Part shown: one piece after another, positions 8,412 through 17,795 of the stretch | Layout: the number at the start of each line of letters is the position of its first letter | Position numbering within the stretch: the stretch's first letter is position 1 | Origin: a candidate division WOR-3 bacterium | Lineage (GTDB): Bacteria; Hydrothermota; Tepidihabitantia; Tepidihabitantales; Tepidihabitantaceae | Direction: 5' to 3' | NCBI GenBank assembly: GCA_013177935.1 | Contig: JABLXZ010000001.1 | Coordinates: 512,191-576,190, forward strand | Length of the DNA: 64,000 nucleotides | Position numbers and translations under genes: made by a program | Notes under the pieces: generated by a model | The model's input: the letters and a program-made list of their open reading frames with translations, nothing else | What the model was told of the DNA's origin: nothing | Databases searched by the model: none

Positions 8412-11400
8412 TTATTCCACAACCAGTTTCCGGGTCACGCTGTATTTCCCAGCAAGTTTCACAAGATAGACACCACTGGGTAACATCCCCAAATTCACCG
8501 TCGCCTGTTCGTTCCCCAGCGGCTGACAGAAGACCATCCTGCCCGTAGCATCAAAAATCTGCAGCTGCATCCCTGCCGCCGCACCGGAAATGAACAGCAC
8601 ACCTTTACCGCGTACCGGATTGGGCGCAATGGTAAGCGAACCCACCGCTTCCTGCATCTTGCCCATTACTCCTTCCCTTTCCGGGGTATCGGCAAAGAGC
8701 GTATCCGCAGAAACATAGCACCACAACTCCGGGGTCTTATTGCCTTTCAGGGCAAAGAAAATCCCATCCTCATAAAGAACAATGTCGCCGCCGCCTTTCA
8801 CCCGCTTTTTCCGTCCGGTCGAGCCAACTGAAGGCATTGTATCCAGTTCCACCCAGGAGTCGCCCAGCGCATCATAACGCCAGAATTCGCAGGTGTTGCC
8901 GCCTTTGAGCGCATAGATTGCATCGTTGTACCAAGCACCAGAACTGCCATCCTTACACTTCTTGGTCTTCCCTAACCTTCCGACGAAAGGCATCCCGGAT
9001 AAGGGTTGGCTGAACCAGGTATCAGCAAGGACATCGTACTTCCACAACTCATGCACCTTGGATTTGTGGGCATAGATGTAAAACTGATTTTGCCCGGGTT
9101 GTGCCTGATAAACAATCCAGGATCCCCGGTCCCATCTTCTGCCGGTTGCGGTTAAAGGTGCGGGTGCGCGTGTCTCCCATACACCGGAAACGGTGTTAAA
9201 TCGGTAAAACTCATCGGTATAACCTTTCAGGAGATAAACATAACCGGTATCGGTATGAGGCCTTTTGATATAAACCATATCGGCGCCCGCCTTTACCCGT
9301 TTACCACTGGAACCGGCAGGCACATTCTCCAGCTGTAGCCAGGTGTCAAGTTCTACATTGTAAGCCCAGAACCCTAAAGTGTTGTTACCCTTGGTGGCAT
9401 AAATATAGTCACCACCCGCCACCCCTACTGAAGCCCGGCGTGGTGGTCTGCCTTCAGCACCCAAAGGCATTGACTGTAACTGATGCCAGGTGTCGGCTAA
9501 CGGGTCATAGAGATAAAAGTCACCCACCTTATTCCCTTTCAGGACAAACAGACAGCGCGTTCCACTCACCCGCTTTTGCGTCAGCCAACCGCCATCGCTG
9601 ACCCCTTTATTGGAAGGCGCGAGCGGCACCGGTCTCACCTCGTGCCAGCCATAAGGCCAATGGGGAATCAGCCGAACCACAAAACTGGCACTGCGCACAT
9701 CGTTATCCGGAAATGTGTCGTTGCTGCAGAATGTTGAACAACGGATCGTCCAGGTTCCAGGTGCGCCACTCACAAGATACGCCGGAAAATAAACAATCGT
9801 GTCCCGTTGATTGGCAAGACTGGCTATTGTTAGTGACTCATTATAAACGAGCGTGCCCGCGGCATCAAACATCTTGAAATAGGCGACAAAATTCGCTGGA
9901 TAGTCTCCCCGATTCCACCAGCGTGCCCTTGGGTTAACAACCGCACCGCTATCAATTGTACCACTGGGCGCCTGAATCTGAAACATCTCGATATCCGTGG
10001 TGTAAAGTGTAAAAGTTCCTTCCAGCACATTGTTTGTTGAGTTTTTATCCAGGATTGCGGTAGTTGAACAACGCACCGTCCATTGACCAGTACCATTCAC
10101 CACAAAACCGGGAAAAATTAGCGTACTATCCGCACCCGGGGCTAAATTGGCAACATCAAGCGACTCCGAATAAACCCGATTGCCTGAGGGATTGATAAGG
10201 AAACAGAACAACCGAAAGTCCACATTATTGTTAGCCCCGAAATTGCGAGCGACCACCCGGGGCGTCACGGTAGTTCCCGGCATAATCAATCCTGATGGTG
10301 ATAAAATCGAAGACACCCCGGCATCAACCATTTCCCCCCGGATGTAATACACATCGTTCTCGCCATCGTAATTGTCATACCAGACAATGTGCAGATCATC
10401 AAACTCGCCCGCTGTCAAAGACGGATAGTAAAGGCCGGTCTGAGCCCGATTGGTCAACTGCATCACTTCGCTCCAGCTGCCCGCCTGTTTCTGCCGGCAG
10501 AGGATTTCGAAACGGGTTGGCGAGCTTTCGGTATAGCCGCGCCAGACTACACTCACTATCCCATCAGCCTCACAAACAACCGGGTCGTACTGATTACCGT
10601 TGGTATAGGTGCTGACAATCTCGGTTGTCCCCCAGCCCGAACCGGTTTTTGCCCGATAAAACACCCGGTCGTAAGTAGAACCCGGAACATCGCCGTTCCA
10701 GACAACATAAACCGTTGACCCTTCGCTGTTCACCGCAACCGTCGGGGCAAACATATTGGCATTGGCGTTAACATCCGACACCTGTTCAATATCCCGCCAG
10801 GTTCCAGTACCGCTGCGCCAGCGGTAAAAAACCTGCCAGTAACCAGCCACTTTTTTCCGCCAGACAACATAGACACTATCTGCCCGGTCAACCGCAACCG
10901 AAGCCTCTATACTTGAATCGCTCGGGAAGTTATCAACGATAGTAACAGCACTCCACCCGGTACCAGGGGTATACTCAATATGTTTAATTCGGAAATAGGT
11001 CGGGTTCGAAGCGTCTCTGCCATACCAGACGATATGGACATTATTACCTCCGGGCCGACAGGCAATTGATGGGTAGTAGTTAAGATAATTACCACCGGGG
11101 TTGTGAAGATAAACCGAATCTCCCCAGGTGCCGGTCGCGACATTCCATCTTTTATACCATATCCCGTAGTTAGGTGATGTCGAATGATACCAGGTAATAT
11201 GGACATTGCCCGAATCGTCACAGGCAACTGCCGGCCGATAAACCGCAACCGATTGATTGGTCACCTGGGCAATTGGACCCCAAGTGCCGTTTGCTTTTGT
11301 CCATTTTCGATAAAAAACCTGATTGGTTCCGGTTCGGTTGTCATACCACACCACATGAACATTACCGAAGGTATCGGTTGCCACGGTATGTTGGTAACCA

Positions 11401-11537
11401 TAACCCATATACTGAGTTGTGGCATCGTCCGAAAGATTAACTGGCCCAGCCCAGCCATCGATTCCCGCGGCTGGAATTCCGTTGCTGCTGGCACTCATTA
11501 CCATTAACCCCAGCAGCGTGATGACTATACCACTCAT
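8412..11537 (-). CDS. large secreted protein: propeller, CARDB, kelch and sorting domains
   Basis: The 1041-residue protein starts with a signal peptide (about 1-24). Residues about 30-420 are repeats of the type VHVVWYDNR...VFYRKW...WG, typical of BNR/sialidase-like propellers. Residues about 425-640 hold two CARDB-like beta-sandwiches (DAGVSSILSPSG..., DIEMFQIQAPSG...). Residues about 650-965 are kelch-like blades with repeated YALKGN..EFWRYD..D.W. The C-terminal 75 residues (IAPNPVRG...IFDATGRMV...LPSGVYLVKL) are a sorting domain. It is predicted to be a surface protein with no visible catalytic site. An AAGGAGG upstream supports the start. Confidence 0.84.
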   Translation of the reverse strand: MSGIVITLLGLMVMSASSNGIPAAGIDGWAGPVNLSDDATTQYMGYGYQHTVATDTFGNVHVVWYDNRTGTNQVFYRKWTKANGTWGPIAQVTNQSVAVYRPAVACDDSGNVHITWYHSTSPNYGIWYKRWNVATGTWGDSVYLHNPGGNYLNYYPSIACRPGGNNVHIVWYGRDASNPTYFRIKHIEYTPGTGWSAVTIVDNFPSDSSIEASVAVDRADSVYVVWRKKVAGYWQVFYRWRSGTGTWRDIEQVSDVNANANMFAPTVAVNSEGSTVYVVWNGDVPGSTYDRVFYRAKTGSGWGTTEIVSTYTNGNQYDPVVCEADGIVSVVWRGYTESSPTRFEILCRQKQAGSWSEVMQLTNRAQTGLYYPSLTAGEFDDLHIVWYDNYDGENDVYYIRGEMVDAGVSSILSPSGLIMPGTTVTPRVVARNFGANNNVDFRLFCFLINPSGNRVYSESLDVANLAPGADSTLIFPGFVVNGTGQWTVRCSTTAILDKNSTNNVLEGTFTLYTTDIEMFQIQAPSGTIDSGAVVNPRARWWNRGDYPANFVAYFKMFDAAGTLVYNESLTIASLANQRDTIVYFPAYLVSGAPGTWTIRCSTFCSNDTFPDNDVRSASFVVRLIPHWPYGWHEVRPVPLAPSNKGVSDGGWLTQKRVSGTRCLFVLKGNKVGDFYLYDPLADTWHQLQSMPLGAEGRPPRRASVGVAGGDYIYATKGNNTLGFWAYNVELDTWLQLENVPAGSSGKRVKAGADMVYIKRPHTDTGYVYLLKGYTDEFYRFNTVSGVWETRAPAPLTATGRRWDRGSWIVYQAQPGQNQFYIYAHKSKVHELWKYDVLADTWFSQPLSGMPFVGRLGKTKKCKDGSSGAWYNDAIYALKGGNTCEFWRYDALGDSWVELDTMPSVGSTGRKKRVKGGGDIVLYEDGIFFALKGNKTPELWCYVSADTLFADTPEREGVMGKMQEAVGSLTIAPNPVRGKGVLFISGAAAGMQLQIFDATGRMVFCQPLGNEQATVNLGMLPSGVYLVKLAGKYSVTRKLVVE

Positions 11538-12015
11538 TTTAACCTCCTTACTTTATGACCTATCAACACTCTCAGTTACCGGCAAGCCGAATTTTCCTGG
11601 GATAGACAGGATGTAACCCTACATCTAAACTTTACCTGTTTCCTACCTCTTGTCAATTAAATTTTTTATAAAGACTTGTTAAAAAAATCCCGCACTCCCT
11701 GCAGAATTTACCCGCAAACCATAACAACTTTAATTTCCCTTACCATCCCCGATACTACCCCGGGGTTAGTTATGGAAAATCACGCCTCGTGTGTTTAACC
11801 CATTAAAATACATAGTATTATGTGAAAAGTCTGGTTTCTGGTAAGTATACTTATAAGTATACACGCCCTGAACATTCCCGGGAACAATTATCTATGCCTT
11901 ATTAACCTTCTAACATCCGGGTTTTGCTCTCAGATTAATAAAGACCTCTCTGCATCCAATGCGATACCCACCATCTCTATCCTGCAACACCCTGTTACCT
12001 CAGAACATCTTTTCC
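11538..12015. other. AT-rich divergent intergenic region with palindromes
   Basis: No gene is apparent. It contains ACATA-GTAT-TATGT (11810-11823) and a perfect 18-bp palindrome at 11845-11862, then the miaB promoter near its right end. No known RNA family was recognised. Confidence 0.5.
11845..11862. promoter_or_regulatory. perfect 18-bp palindrome, possible operator
   Basis: GTATACTTATAAGTATAC is identical to its reverse complement. It is too AT-rich to be a terminator and has no T-run. It lies about 155 bp upstream of the miaB promoter and about 310 bp upstream of the divergent surface-protein gene. A dimeric regulator site is possible; which gene it serves is unknown. Confidence 0.35.
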
Positions 12016-12042
12016 TTGACAATCCGTCCTATCTAATAGAAT
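12016..12042 (+). promoter_or_regulatory. promoter for miaB operon, likely leaderless
   Basis: TTGACA (12016-12021), 15-nt spacer, TAGAAT (12037-12042), then 8 nt to the GTG start at 12051 with no Shine-Dalgarno. The spacer is 2 nt shorter than the usual optimum. Confidence 0.55.
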
Positions 12043-12050
12043 ATTTATAG

Positions 12051-13373
12051 GTGTCCAAATTTTATTTGCAGGTTTACGGCTGCCAGATGAATCAGTACGA
12101 AGCCGAACTCGTACGCAACATCCTAAAACAGGCGGGATTTACCGAAACCGAGAAAGAAGAGGAAGCCGATGTCCTCTTAATGGTTACCTGTTCAGTCCGC
12201 GAGCACGCTGAACAACGCGCCCTGGGAAGACTGGCAGCATTTCAATCGTACAAAAACAGAGCGCCCGAAAAGATTGTGGGCGTTCTGGGCTGTGTTGCTC
12301 AGAATCTCAAACAAAGGTTAATCACCGAATATGGTGCGGATATTGTTGTTGGACCTGATGGGTACCGCCATCTCCCGGAAATGATAAACCGCCGGCAGAG
12401 CGGTAATCCACCTCAACTCTGGGTCCAGTTTAGCGAAGAGTGCTATTCCGACATTCACCCCCTAATCCGAAACGGGGTAACGGCAAATGTCACAATAATG
12501 CGCGGCTGCAACAACTTCTGCTCTTACTGTATTGTCCCTTATGTAAAAGGACCAGAGCGCTCCCGGCCCTTAGAAAGCATTTTAACCGAAATAAGACAGC
12601 TGGCGCGTCGCGGTGTCAAGGAGGTAACGCTTCTGGGACAGAATGTACTTGCCTATCAGGACCGGGAAATTAATTTTTCTGAACTATTAACCTATGTGTG
12701 TGCGGTTGAGGGTATCGAACGGGTCCGCTTTCTAACCTCGCATCCCCGCGACCTGTCAGAAAAAATCGTCGAGCAGATAGCCCATTTGCCCCGAGTCTGC
12801 CCGCAGTTTCACCTCCCGTTACAGTCGGGCTCAAACCGCATCCTGGAACTGATGAACCGTGGCTATACCCGCGCAGAGTACTTAGAGAAAGTGCAAATGA
12901 TAAGAGAAAAACTGCCCGGGGTATCGCTTACCACCGACATCATCGTTGGATTCCCGACTGAGGACGAAAGTGATTTTGCCGCAACAATGGAAATCGTCCG
13001 AACCGTTAGATTTGACTTTGCCTATATGTTCAAATTTTCGCCCCGGCCTGAAACGCGCGCCGCCGAAATCAAACCTTTAGTGCCCGAAGCCATTGCCCGG
13101 CGCCGCCTTACCGAACTGATTAAGTTGCAAAACCAGATTACCCTCGATTCCAATCGGGCAATGCTCGGCAGAACTTACGAATTGCTGATTGAAGGACTGA
13201 GCCCGCGCGGTCAGGGAAGTCTGGGCAGAACCCCTCAGGGCAAAGTTGTCATCCTTGACGAAGAAATTCCACCGGGTACTCTGGTCTCAACCGTGGTCAA
13301 AGAAATTCGCGGCTGGACACCAGTTGGACAGGTACTCGATGGGAAAAAAGTCCCGGTTACAGGAGGTTGTTAA
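12051..13373 (+). CDS. miaB: MiaB, tRNA-2-methylthio-N6-dimethylallyladenosine synthase
   Basis: The 440-residue methylthiotransferase adds the 2-methylthio group to isopentenyl-A37 of tRNAs reading UNN codons. The N-terminal MTTase domain carries YGCQMNQYE with Cys11, plus Cys47 and Cys81, which ligate the auxiliary [4Fe-4S] cluster. The radical-SAM motif CNNFCSYC is at about 152-159 and is followed by the MiaB-type PERSRP. The C-terminal ~65 residues form a TRAM RNA-binding domain. QMN at the first cysteine favours MiaB over RimO or MtaB. The start is GTG with a promoter directly ahead. The stop codon directly abuts the next gene's ATG, so miaB, lapA and lapB, and probably mutS, form one operon. 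Confidence 0.95.
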   Translation: MSKFYLQVYGCQMNQYEAELVRNILKQAGFTETEKEEEADVLLMVTCSVREHAEQRALGRLAAFQSYKNRAPEKIVGVLGCVAQNLKQRLITEYGADIVVGPDGYRHLPEMINRRQSGNPPQLWVQFSEECYSDIHPLIRNGVTANVTIMRGCNNFCSYCIVPYVKGPERSRPLESILTEIRQLARRGVKEVTLLGQNVLAYQDREINFSELLTYVCAVEGIERVRFLTSHPRDLSEKIVEQIAHLPRVCPQFHLPLQSGSNRILELMNRGYTRAEYLEKVQMIREKLPGVSLTTDIIVGFPTEDESDFAATMEIVRTVRFDFAYMFKFSPRPETRAAEIKPLVPEAIARRRLTELIKLQNQITLDSNRAMLGRTYELLIEGLSPRGQGSLGRTPQGKVVILDEEIPPGTLVSTVVKEIRGWTPVGQVLDGKKVPVTGGC

Positions 13374-13727
13374 ATGGTTACTTTTAGAATCATTCTTATC
13401 CTGCTTGCCTTTGTAATCCTTTTTATCCTGGGCTGGCAAAATCAAACCACCGCGACGGTCCAGGTGTTCTGGCGCACCTTTTACAATGTTCCCCTTGCCT
13501 TTGTCATGCTTTACTCTTTTGCCTTTGGTGCCCTCTGTGTTGGCATCTTTACAATTATCTCGGAAATCAGGTTACGCACCAAACTGCACCAGCAACGCAA
13601 AGAGATTGAAGCCTTAACCGAAGAACTTCGCAACCTGCGCAATGCGCCCCTGGACATAATTTCTTCTCCCAAAGAAACCACCCGGACCGAAATCCCCATC
13701 TCTGATTCAACCCAAAAAGGAGCATAG
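13374..13727 (+). CDS. lapA: LapA-domain membrane protein
   Basis: The 117-residue protein has two transmembrane helices (about 2-20 and 40-62) separated by a short loop with GWQNQTTATVQVFW. A cytoplasmic coiled-coil (about 68-95) and a polar tail follow. This is the LapA/DUF1049 layout. In E. coli LapA works with LapB in regulating lipopolysaccharide synthesis through FtsH turnover of LpxC. The start codon directly follows the miaB stop, and a LapB-like gene follows after 4 nt, which supports the assignment. The family is short and hydrophobic, so the evidence is mostly topology plus context. Confidence 0.75.
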   Translation: MVTFRIILILLAFVILFILGWQNQTTATVQVFWRTFYNVPLAFVMLYSFAFGALCVGIFTIISEIRLRTKLHQQRKEIEALTEELRNLRNAPLDIISSPKETTRTEIPISDSTQKGA

Positions 13728-13731
13728 ATAT

Positions 13732-14835
13732 ATGTACCCCCTTTTAATTGTTATTCTTGCCCTTTTAGTTGTCGCTCTTTACCCGGTCATTCGCGACTTC
13801 TTCCGCCAGCGCCGCACCACCGTGCCCGCCTATGTTGAAGGTCTTAAACTGCTACTCGATGGCAAGGTCGAAGAGGCGGCACAAAAGTTAAAACAGGCGG
13901 TGGAAGAAGATACGGGTAATGTCGATGCCTATATCCGACTCGGTACCATTTTCCTCGAAAAGGGCGACATTGAAAGGGCGCTGCGCATCCACGAAAGCCT
14001 TGCCCTGCGCCGCAATTTAAAACCGGAAGAAGAAAGAGCGGTTTTTCGGGCGCTGGTTAAAGACTACATAAAGATTGGCCGAAAGGTAAAGGCGATACCG
14101 TTACTTGAAGAGTTAATTCGCGCCGACCGTAATGATATCACAAGCCGCGCGACGCTTCTGGAACTGTACATCGAAAACAACTCCTGGGATAAGTGCGAAG
14201 AGATTCTCAAAGATTTGCAAAAAGGCGACCCCAGCCGGGCGAGCCGACTCTACGCCCTTTATGGCTACTCCTATGGCAGGGTTAATCCAAAAGCGGGCAT
14301 AAAATGGCTCAACGACGCCCTGAAACTCAATCAAAAGTCCATTATTGCCCGAATTCTACTCGGTGACCTGTTATTAAGCCAGGGCGAAGTTGACGAGGCG
14401 ATTCGGGTGTGGAAAGAGGTCGTGGAAGTAGCGCCCGAAAAAAATTACCTGGTCCGGGAACGGTTAGAACGGGCGTACTTTGAAATTGGCCATTATGAAG
14501 AAATCACCAACCTCTACCGCCGCTTGCTCGTACGGGTCCCGCAGGATACCGGACTGGTTCTGGCGTTAGCCGAAATCTACGCTAAAATGGAAAAGTTAAA
14601 AGAAGCCCGCACCATCCTCGAAAAGGCAACGAAAAATGGCGATGCGGCGACCCGCATTTTCCTCGCACAGATTCTGCTGCGTGAGGGCGAAACTTCCCGG
14701 GCGTTATCCGCGCTCAATGAGGCAATTCAAAAGTTAACCGTTAACAACCGGCACTGTGACAATTGTCGTGCTCCAATCAGTCAAACTGAGATTCGCTGCC
14801 CAAATTGTGGCACCTGGCAGAATAATGTAACATAA
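13732..14835 (+). CDS. lapB: LapB-like TPR protein with C-terminal zinc ribbon
   Basis: The 367-residue protein has one N-terminal membrane helix (about 1-18), a TPR solenoid (about 35-335), and a C-terminal rubredoxin-like metal knuckle CDNC...CPNC at about 343-361. That architecture is diagnostic for LapB (YciM), which tethers to the inner membrane and couples LpxC degradation by FtsH to lipopolysaccharide demand. The adjacent lapA supports this. It implies the organism makes lipid A, consistent with bamA at 34.7 kb. The start ATG has a GGAG 10-13 nt upstream. mutS starts 28 nt downstream. Confidence 0.82.
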   Translation: MYPLLIVILALLVVALYPVIRDFFRQRRTTVPAYVEGLKLLLDGKVEEAAQKLKQAVEEDTGNVDAYIRLGTIFLEKGDIERALRIHESLALRRNLKPEEERAVFRALVKDYIKIGRKVKAIPLLEELIRADRNDITSRATLLELYIENNSWDKCEEILKDLQKGDPSRASRLYALYGYSYGRVNPKAGIKWLNDALKLNQKSIIARILLGDLLLSQGEVDEAIRVWKEVVEVAPEKNYLVRERLERAYFEIGHYEEITNLYRRLLVRVPQDTGLVLALAEIYAKMEKLKEARTILEKATKNGDAATRIFLAQILLREGETSRALSALNEAIQKLTVNNRHCDNCRAPISQTEIRCPNCGTWQNNVT

Positions 14836-14863
14836 ATCACCTGAAACGGTAACACGCTCCTCA

Positions 14864-17446
14864 ATGGCAGAAAAACTAACCCCGCTATTGACCCAATACC
14901 ACCGAATTAAAGAACGCTACCCGGAAACCCTGCTGCTCTTTCGGGTCGGTGATTTTTATGAAATGTTTTATCAGGATGCGGAAACTGGTGCCCGGGCACT
15001 AAATCTTACCCTTACTTCCCGGTCGCACGGTCCCAACCATCGTGTTCCCCTTGCCGGCATCCCGGCAAAATCGCTCGACACCTATGTTGCCCGTCTTGTT
15101 GAACAGGGGTTCAAGGTTGCGGTGTGTGAGCAACTTGAACCACCGAACCGGGGCAAACCGGTTGTTGCCCGTGATGTTGTCGAGGTCATCACCCCTGGTA
15201 CGCTGGTGCGTGACACCCTGCTCAATGAAAGTCGCAACAACTATCTGATGGCACTTTCCCCGGGTTCAATCTGGGGAGTCGCTTTTGCCGACCTGTCAAC
15301 CGGTGAATTTTATGTTGCCGAAATTCCCCCATCGTCTCTGGGTGAAGAAATCACCCGCATTTCCCCTTCCGAAGTTCTCCTTCCCCAGAACTGGACCGGC
15401 GAACTACCTGCTTACCTTCCGGCACGAATAACCAGAATGGACGATTACTTTTTTACACCCGAGTTTGCCTTTGAAAAACTCACCTCCCATTTTGGCGTTG
15501 CCAACCTTGCCGGTTTTGGTGTTGACCACCTTACCGAAGCAATTTGTGCCGCCGGTGCCATTCTTGAGTACTTAGAGCAAACCCAGTGCACGACATTACC
15601 GCACCTCCATCGTATCACCCCCTATCACAACACCGATTTTTTGCTCATCGACCGCATCTCGCGACGCAACCTTGAACTACTGGAAAAACTCCATCCCCAA
15701 AACAAAGGCGACCGCGAAACCGGAACGCTCTTCTGGCTTCTTAACCGAACTTGCACCCCAGCGGGCACCAGACTGCTGCGGCGCTGGCTTCTCAGCCCCT
15801 TACTCTCGGTTGAAAGAATCAATGAGCGTCTTGACGCTGTTGCCGAATTACAGGCACCTGCTTCGCCGCTCGAACAACTTCAACAACTCCTCAACAAAAT
15901 CGGCGACCTCGAACGGGTCGCTTCCCGTATCGCCTTAGACCGCGCCACCCCGCGTGATTTAGCTGCACTCCGTTCCTGGTTAATCGTTATTCCAGAAATA
16001 AAACAACTACTAAATGATTGCTCCACCCCGCTTCTGAAACAGTCCCGCGATGCCATCCCGGACTTTACCCCTCTGGTAAACGAACTCGAGCGCGCCTTAT
16101 CCGATTCACCCCCAACCACCATCACCGAAGGCGGTATCTTCCGCTCCGGCTATAACCAGGAACTGGACAACCTTCGGGAACTCACCCAGCATGGCAAAGA
16201 GTTCCTTGCCCGGTTGCAGGAATCCGAACGGACCCGCACCGGTATTCCTAACCTCCGCATCGGCTACAACTCTGTTTTTGGCTACTACATAGAAGTCACC
16301 AAATCCTACCTGCGTCTTGTACCAAGTGACTACATCCGGAAACAAACCGTTACCGGCGGTGAGCGTTTTATCACCCCCCAGTTAAAAGAGTACGAAACCA
16401 GAATCACCAACGCCGAAGAGCGCATCAAAACCCTTGAGTACGAACTTTTTATCGACCTGCGCGATCGCATCAAACCGCACTGTAACAAAATCATCGAATT
16501 AGCAACCGCCCTTGCTACAATGGATGTCCTTGCCGCTTTTGCCCGACTTGCCCGCGAGAAAAACTACTGCCGCCCGGTTATTGACAGCTCAACCACCATC
16601 GAAATCAAAGCAGGCCGCCATCCGGTAGTGGAAACAATTTCCAGCGAACCCTTCATCCCCAACGACACTTACCTTGACACAACCAGCAATCAAATCTTAA
16701 TCATCACCGGTCCCAATATGGCGGGGAAATCCACTTACTTACGCCAGACCGCACTGATTGTTATTATGGCACAAATCGGCTCCTTTGTTCCTGCCCGCTC
16801 CGCCCGAATTGGCGTTGTCGATAAGATATTTACCCGTATTGGCGCGTCCGACGACCTGGCGCGCGGCGTTTCCACCTTCCTTGCCGAAATGAATGAAACC
16901 GCCAACATTTTGAATAATGCCACCTCCCGCAGTTTAGTAATCTTAGATGAAGTGGGCAGAGGAACCGCCACTGAAGACGGTGTTGCCATCGCCTGGGCAA
17001 CGGTTGAGTACCTCCACGGTGATGAAAAGTTCTGTCCCCGAACCCTCTTTGCCACCCATTACCATGAACTCACCCGGATTCCTGACCATCTCCCCCGGAC
17101 AAAAAATTTCAGTTTTCTGGTTCGGGAAAAAGGTGATGAAGTCATCTTCTTAAGGAAAATTCACCCGGGTCCGGCTGATAAGAGTTACGGCATAGCGGTT
17201 GCTAAACTCGCCGGTTTACCCGAACGCGTCATCCGTCGAGCACGAGAACTTTTGACCTTCTTCACCAGAAATGAGCAGATAAATTTTGAGCAGTTAACAA
17301 CCTCCCTTGAAAAACCTATCGTGGCTGATGCTTCCTTTTCTCATCCGGTGCTCGAACGGTTGCGCGAATTGAACATCAACGAAATTTCGCCCCTTGAAGC
17401 GCTCAACCTGCTCGCCGAACTCATCCATCTCGCAAAAAATAATTAA
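14864..17446 (+). CDS. mutS: DNA mismatch repair protein MutS
   Basis: The 860-residue protein has normal MutS length and domain order. The mismatch-sensing wedge is RVGDFYEMF, with Phe31 and Glu33. Connector, lever and clamp regions follow. The C-terminal ABC ATPase has Walker A GPNMAGKST at about 616-624, Walker B VILDEVGRGT and the signature downstream. It recognises base-base mismatches and small loops in DNA and recruits MutL. No mutL gene is in the window. It lies 28 nt after lapB with no promoter seen between, so it is probably co-transcribed with miaB-lapA-lapB. Confidence 0.97.
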   Translation: MAEKLTPLLTQYHRIKERYPETLLLFRVGDFYEMFYQDAETGARALNLTLTSRSHGPNHRVPLAGIPAKSLDTYVARLVEQGFKVAVCEQLEPPNRGKPVVARDVVEVITPGTLVRDTLLNESRNNYLMALSPGSIWGVAFADLSTGEFYVAEIPPSSLGEEITRISPSEVLLPQNWTGELPAYLPARITRMDDYFFTPEFAFEKLTSHFGVANLAGFGVDHLTEAICAAGAILEYLEQTQCTTLPHLHRITPYHNTDFLLIDRISRRNLELLEKLHPQNKGDRETGTLFWLLNRTCTPAGTRLLRRWLLSPLLSVERINERLDAVAELQAPASPLEQLQQLLNKIGDLERVASRIALDRATPRDLAALRSWLIVIPEIKQLLNDCSTPLLKQSRDAIPDFTPLVNELERALSDSPPTTITEGGIFRSGYNQELDNLRELTQHGKEFLARLQESERTRTGIPNLRIGYNSVFGYYIEVTKSYLRLVPSDYIRKQTVTGGERFITPQLKEYETRITNAEERIKTLEYELFIDLRDRIKPHCNKIIELATALATMDVLAAFARLAREKNYCRPVIDSSTTIEIKAGRHPVVETISSEPFIPNDTYLDTTSNQILIITGPNMAGKSTYLRQTALIVIMAQIGSFVPARSARIGVVDKIFTRIGASDDLARGVSTFLAEMNETANILNNATSRSLVILDEVGRGTATEDGVAIAWATVEYLHGDEKFCPRTLFATHYHELTRIPDHLPRTKNFSFLVREKGDEVIFLRKIHPGPADKSYGIAVAKLAGLPERVIRRARELLTFFTRNEQINFEQLTTSLEKPIVADASFSHPVLERLRELNINEISPLEALNLLAELIHLAKNN

Positions 17447-17689
17447 ATCACTCAATTAAACTAACCGTAATAACCATCACAACAGAAGACCCGGCAAGGA
17501 TTGTCGCACTCGTATAACTCACATAATTTCAACGCAATAATCAATAAACATCGCGAGAAATAAAACTTTTATAAAATCTTAGTTTTCGCTTATCCGATTG
17601 TTCAACTATCAGTTTTATAAAAACTTATGAAATTACGCTGTGTTTTTATTTATGGAACACATATTGCTTATCTAAAATTAGGAAAGGGT
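17447..17689. other. AT-rich intergenic region upstream of a structured leader
   Basis: No open frame of interest. It contains several short AT palindromes (for example AGTTTT-ATA-AAAACT near 17615) that may be promoter-proximal. A promoter must lie here for the downstream cluster, but none stands out. Confidence 0.4.
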
Positions 17690-17753
17690 AACGGGATGGC
17701 CCAGGTTAAGGGGTTACATCCGAAGGAGCGATAAGTTTATGGGCCATTCCGTT
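17690..17753 (+). ncRNA. structured 5' leader, possible riboswitch or cis-regulatory RNA
   Basis: AACGGGATGGCCCA (17690-17703) pairs with TGGGCCATTCCGTT (17740-17753) over 14 bp with one G-U. The 36-nt internal part includes AAGGGGTTACATCC. It is followed by GCCTGCGGGATAG, then a Shine-Dalgarno GAGGGGG and the ATG at 17796. No T-run follows, so it is not a terminator. Segments CGGGATGGCCCA, GGGGTTACATCC and ATTCCGTTGC recall parts of the ydaO (c-di-AMP) riboswitch, but the conserved CAGCTAACCTCG block is not present. The class is left open. Confidence 0.5.
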
Positions 17754-17795
17754 GCCTGCGGGATAGTTGTAAACAAACAAACGAGGGGGTGAAAA

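Noticed and set aside
17690-17753. Calling the leader a c-di-AMP (ydaO) riboswitch outright
   Set aside because: Three short segments resemble it, but the strongly conserved CAGCTAACCTCG block is absent, so the class is not assigned.
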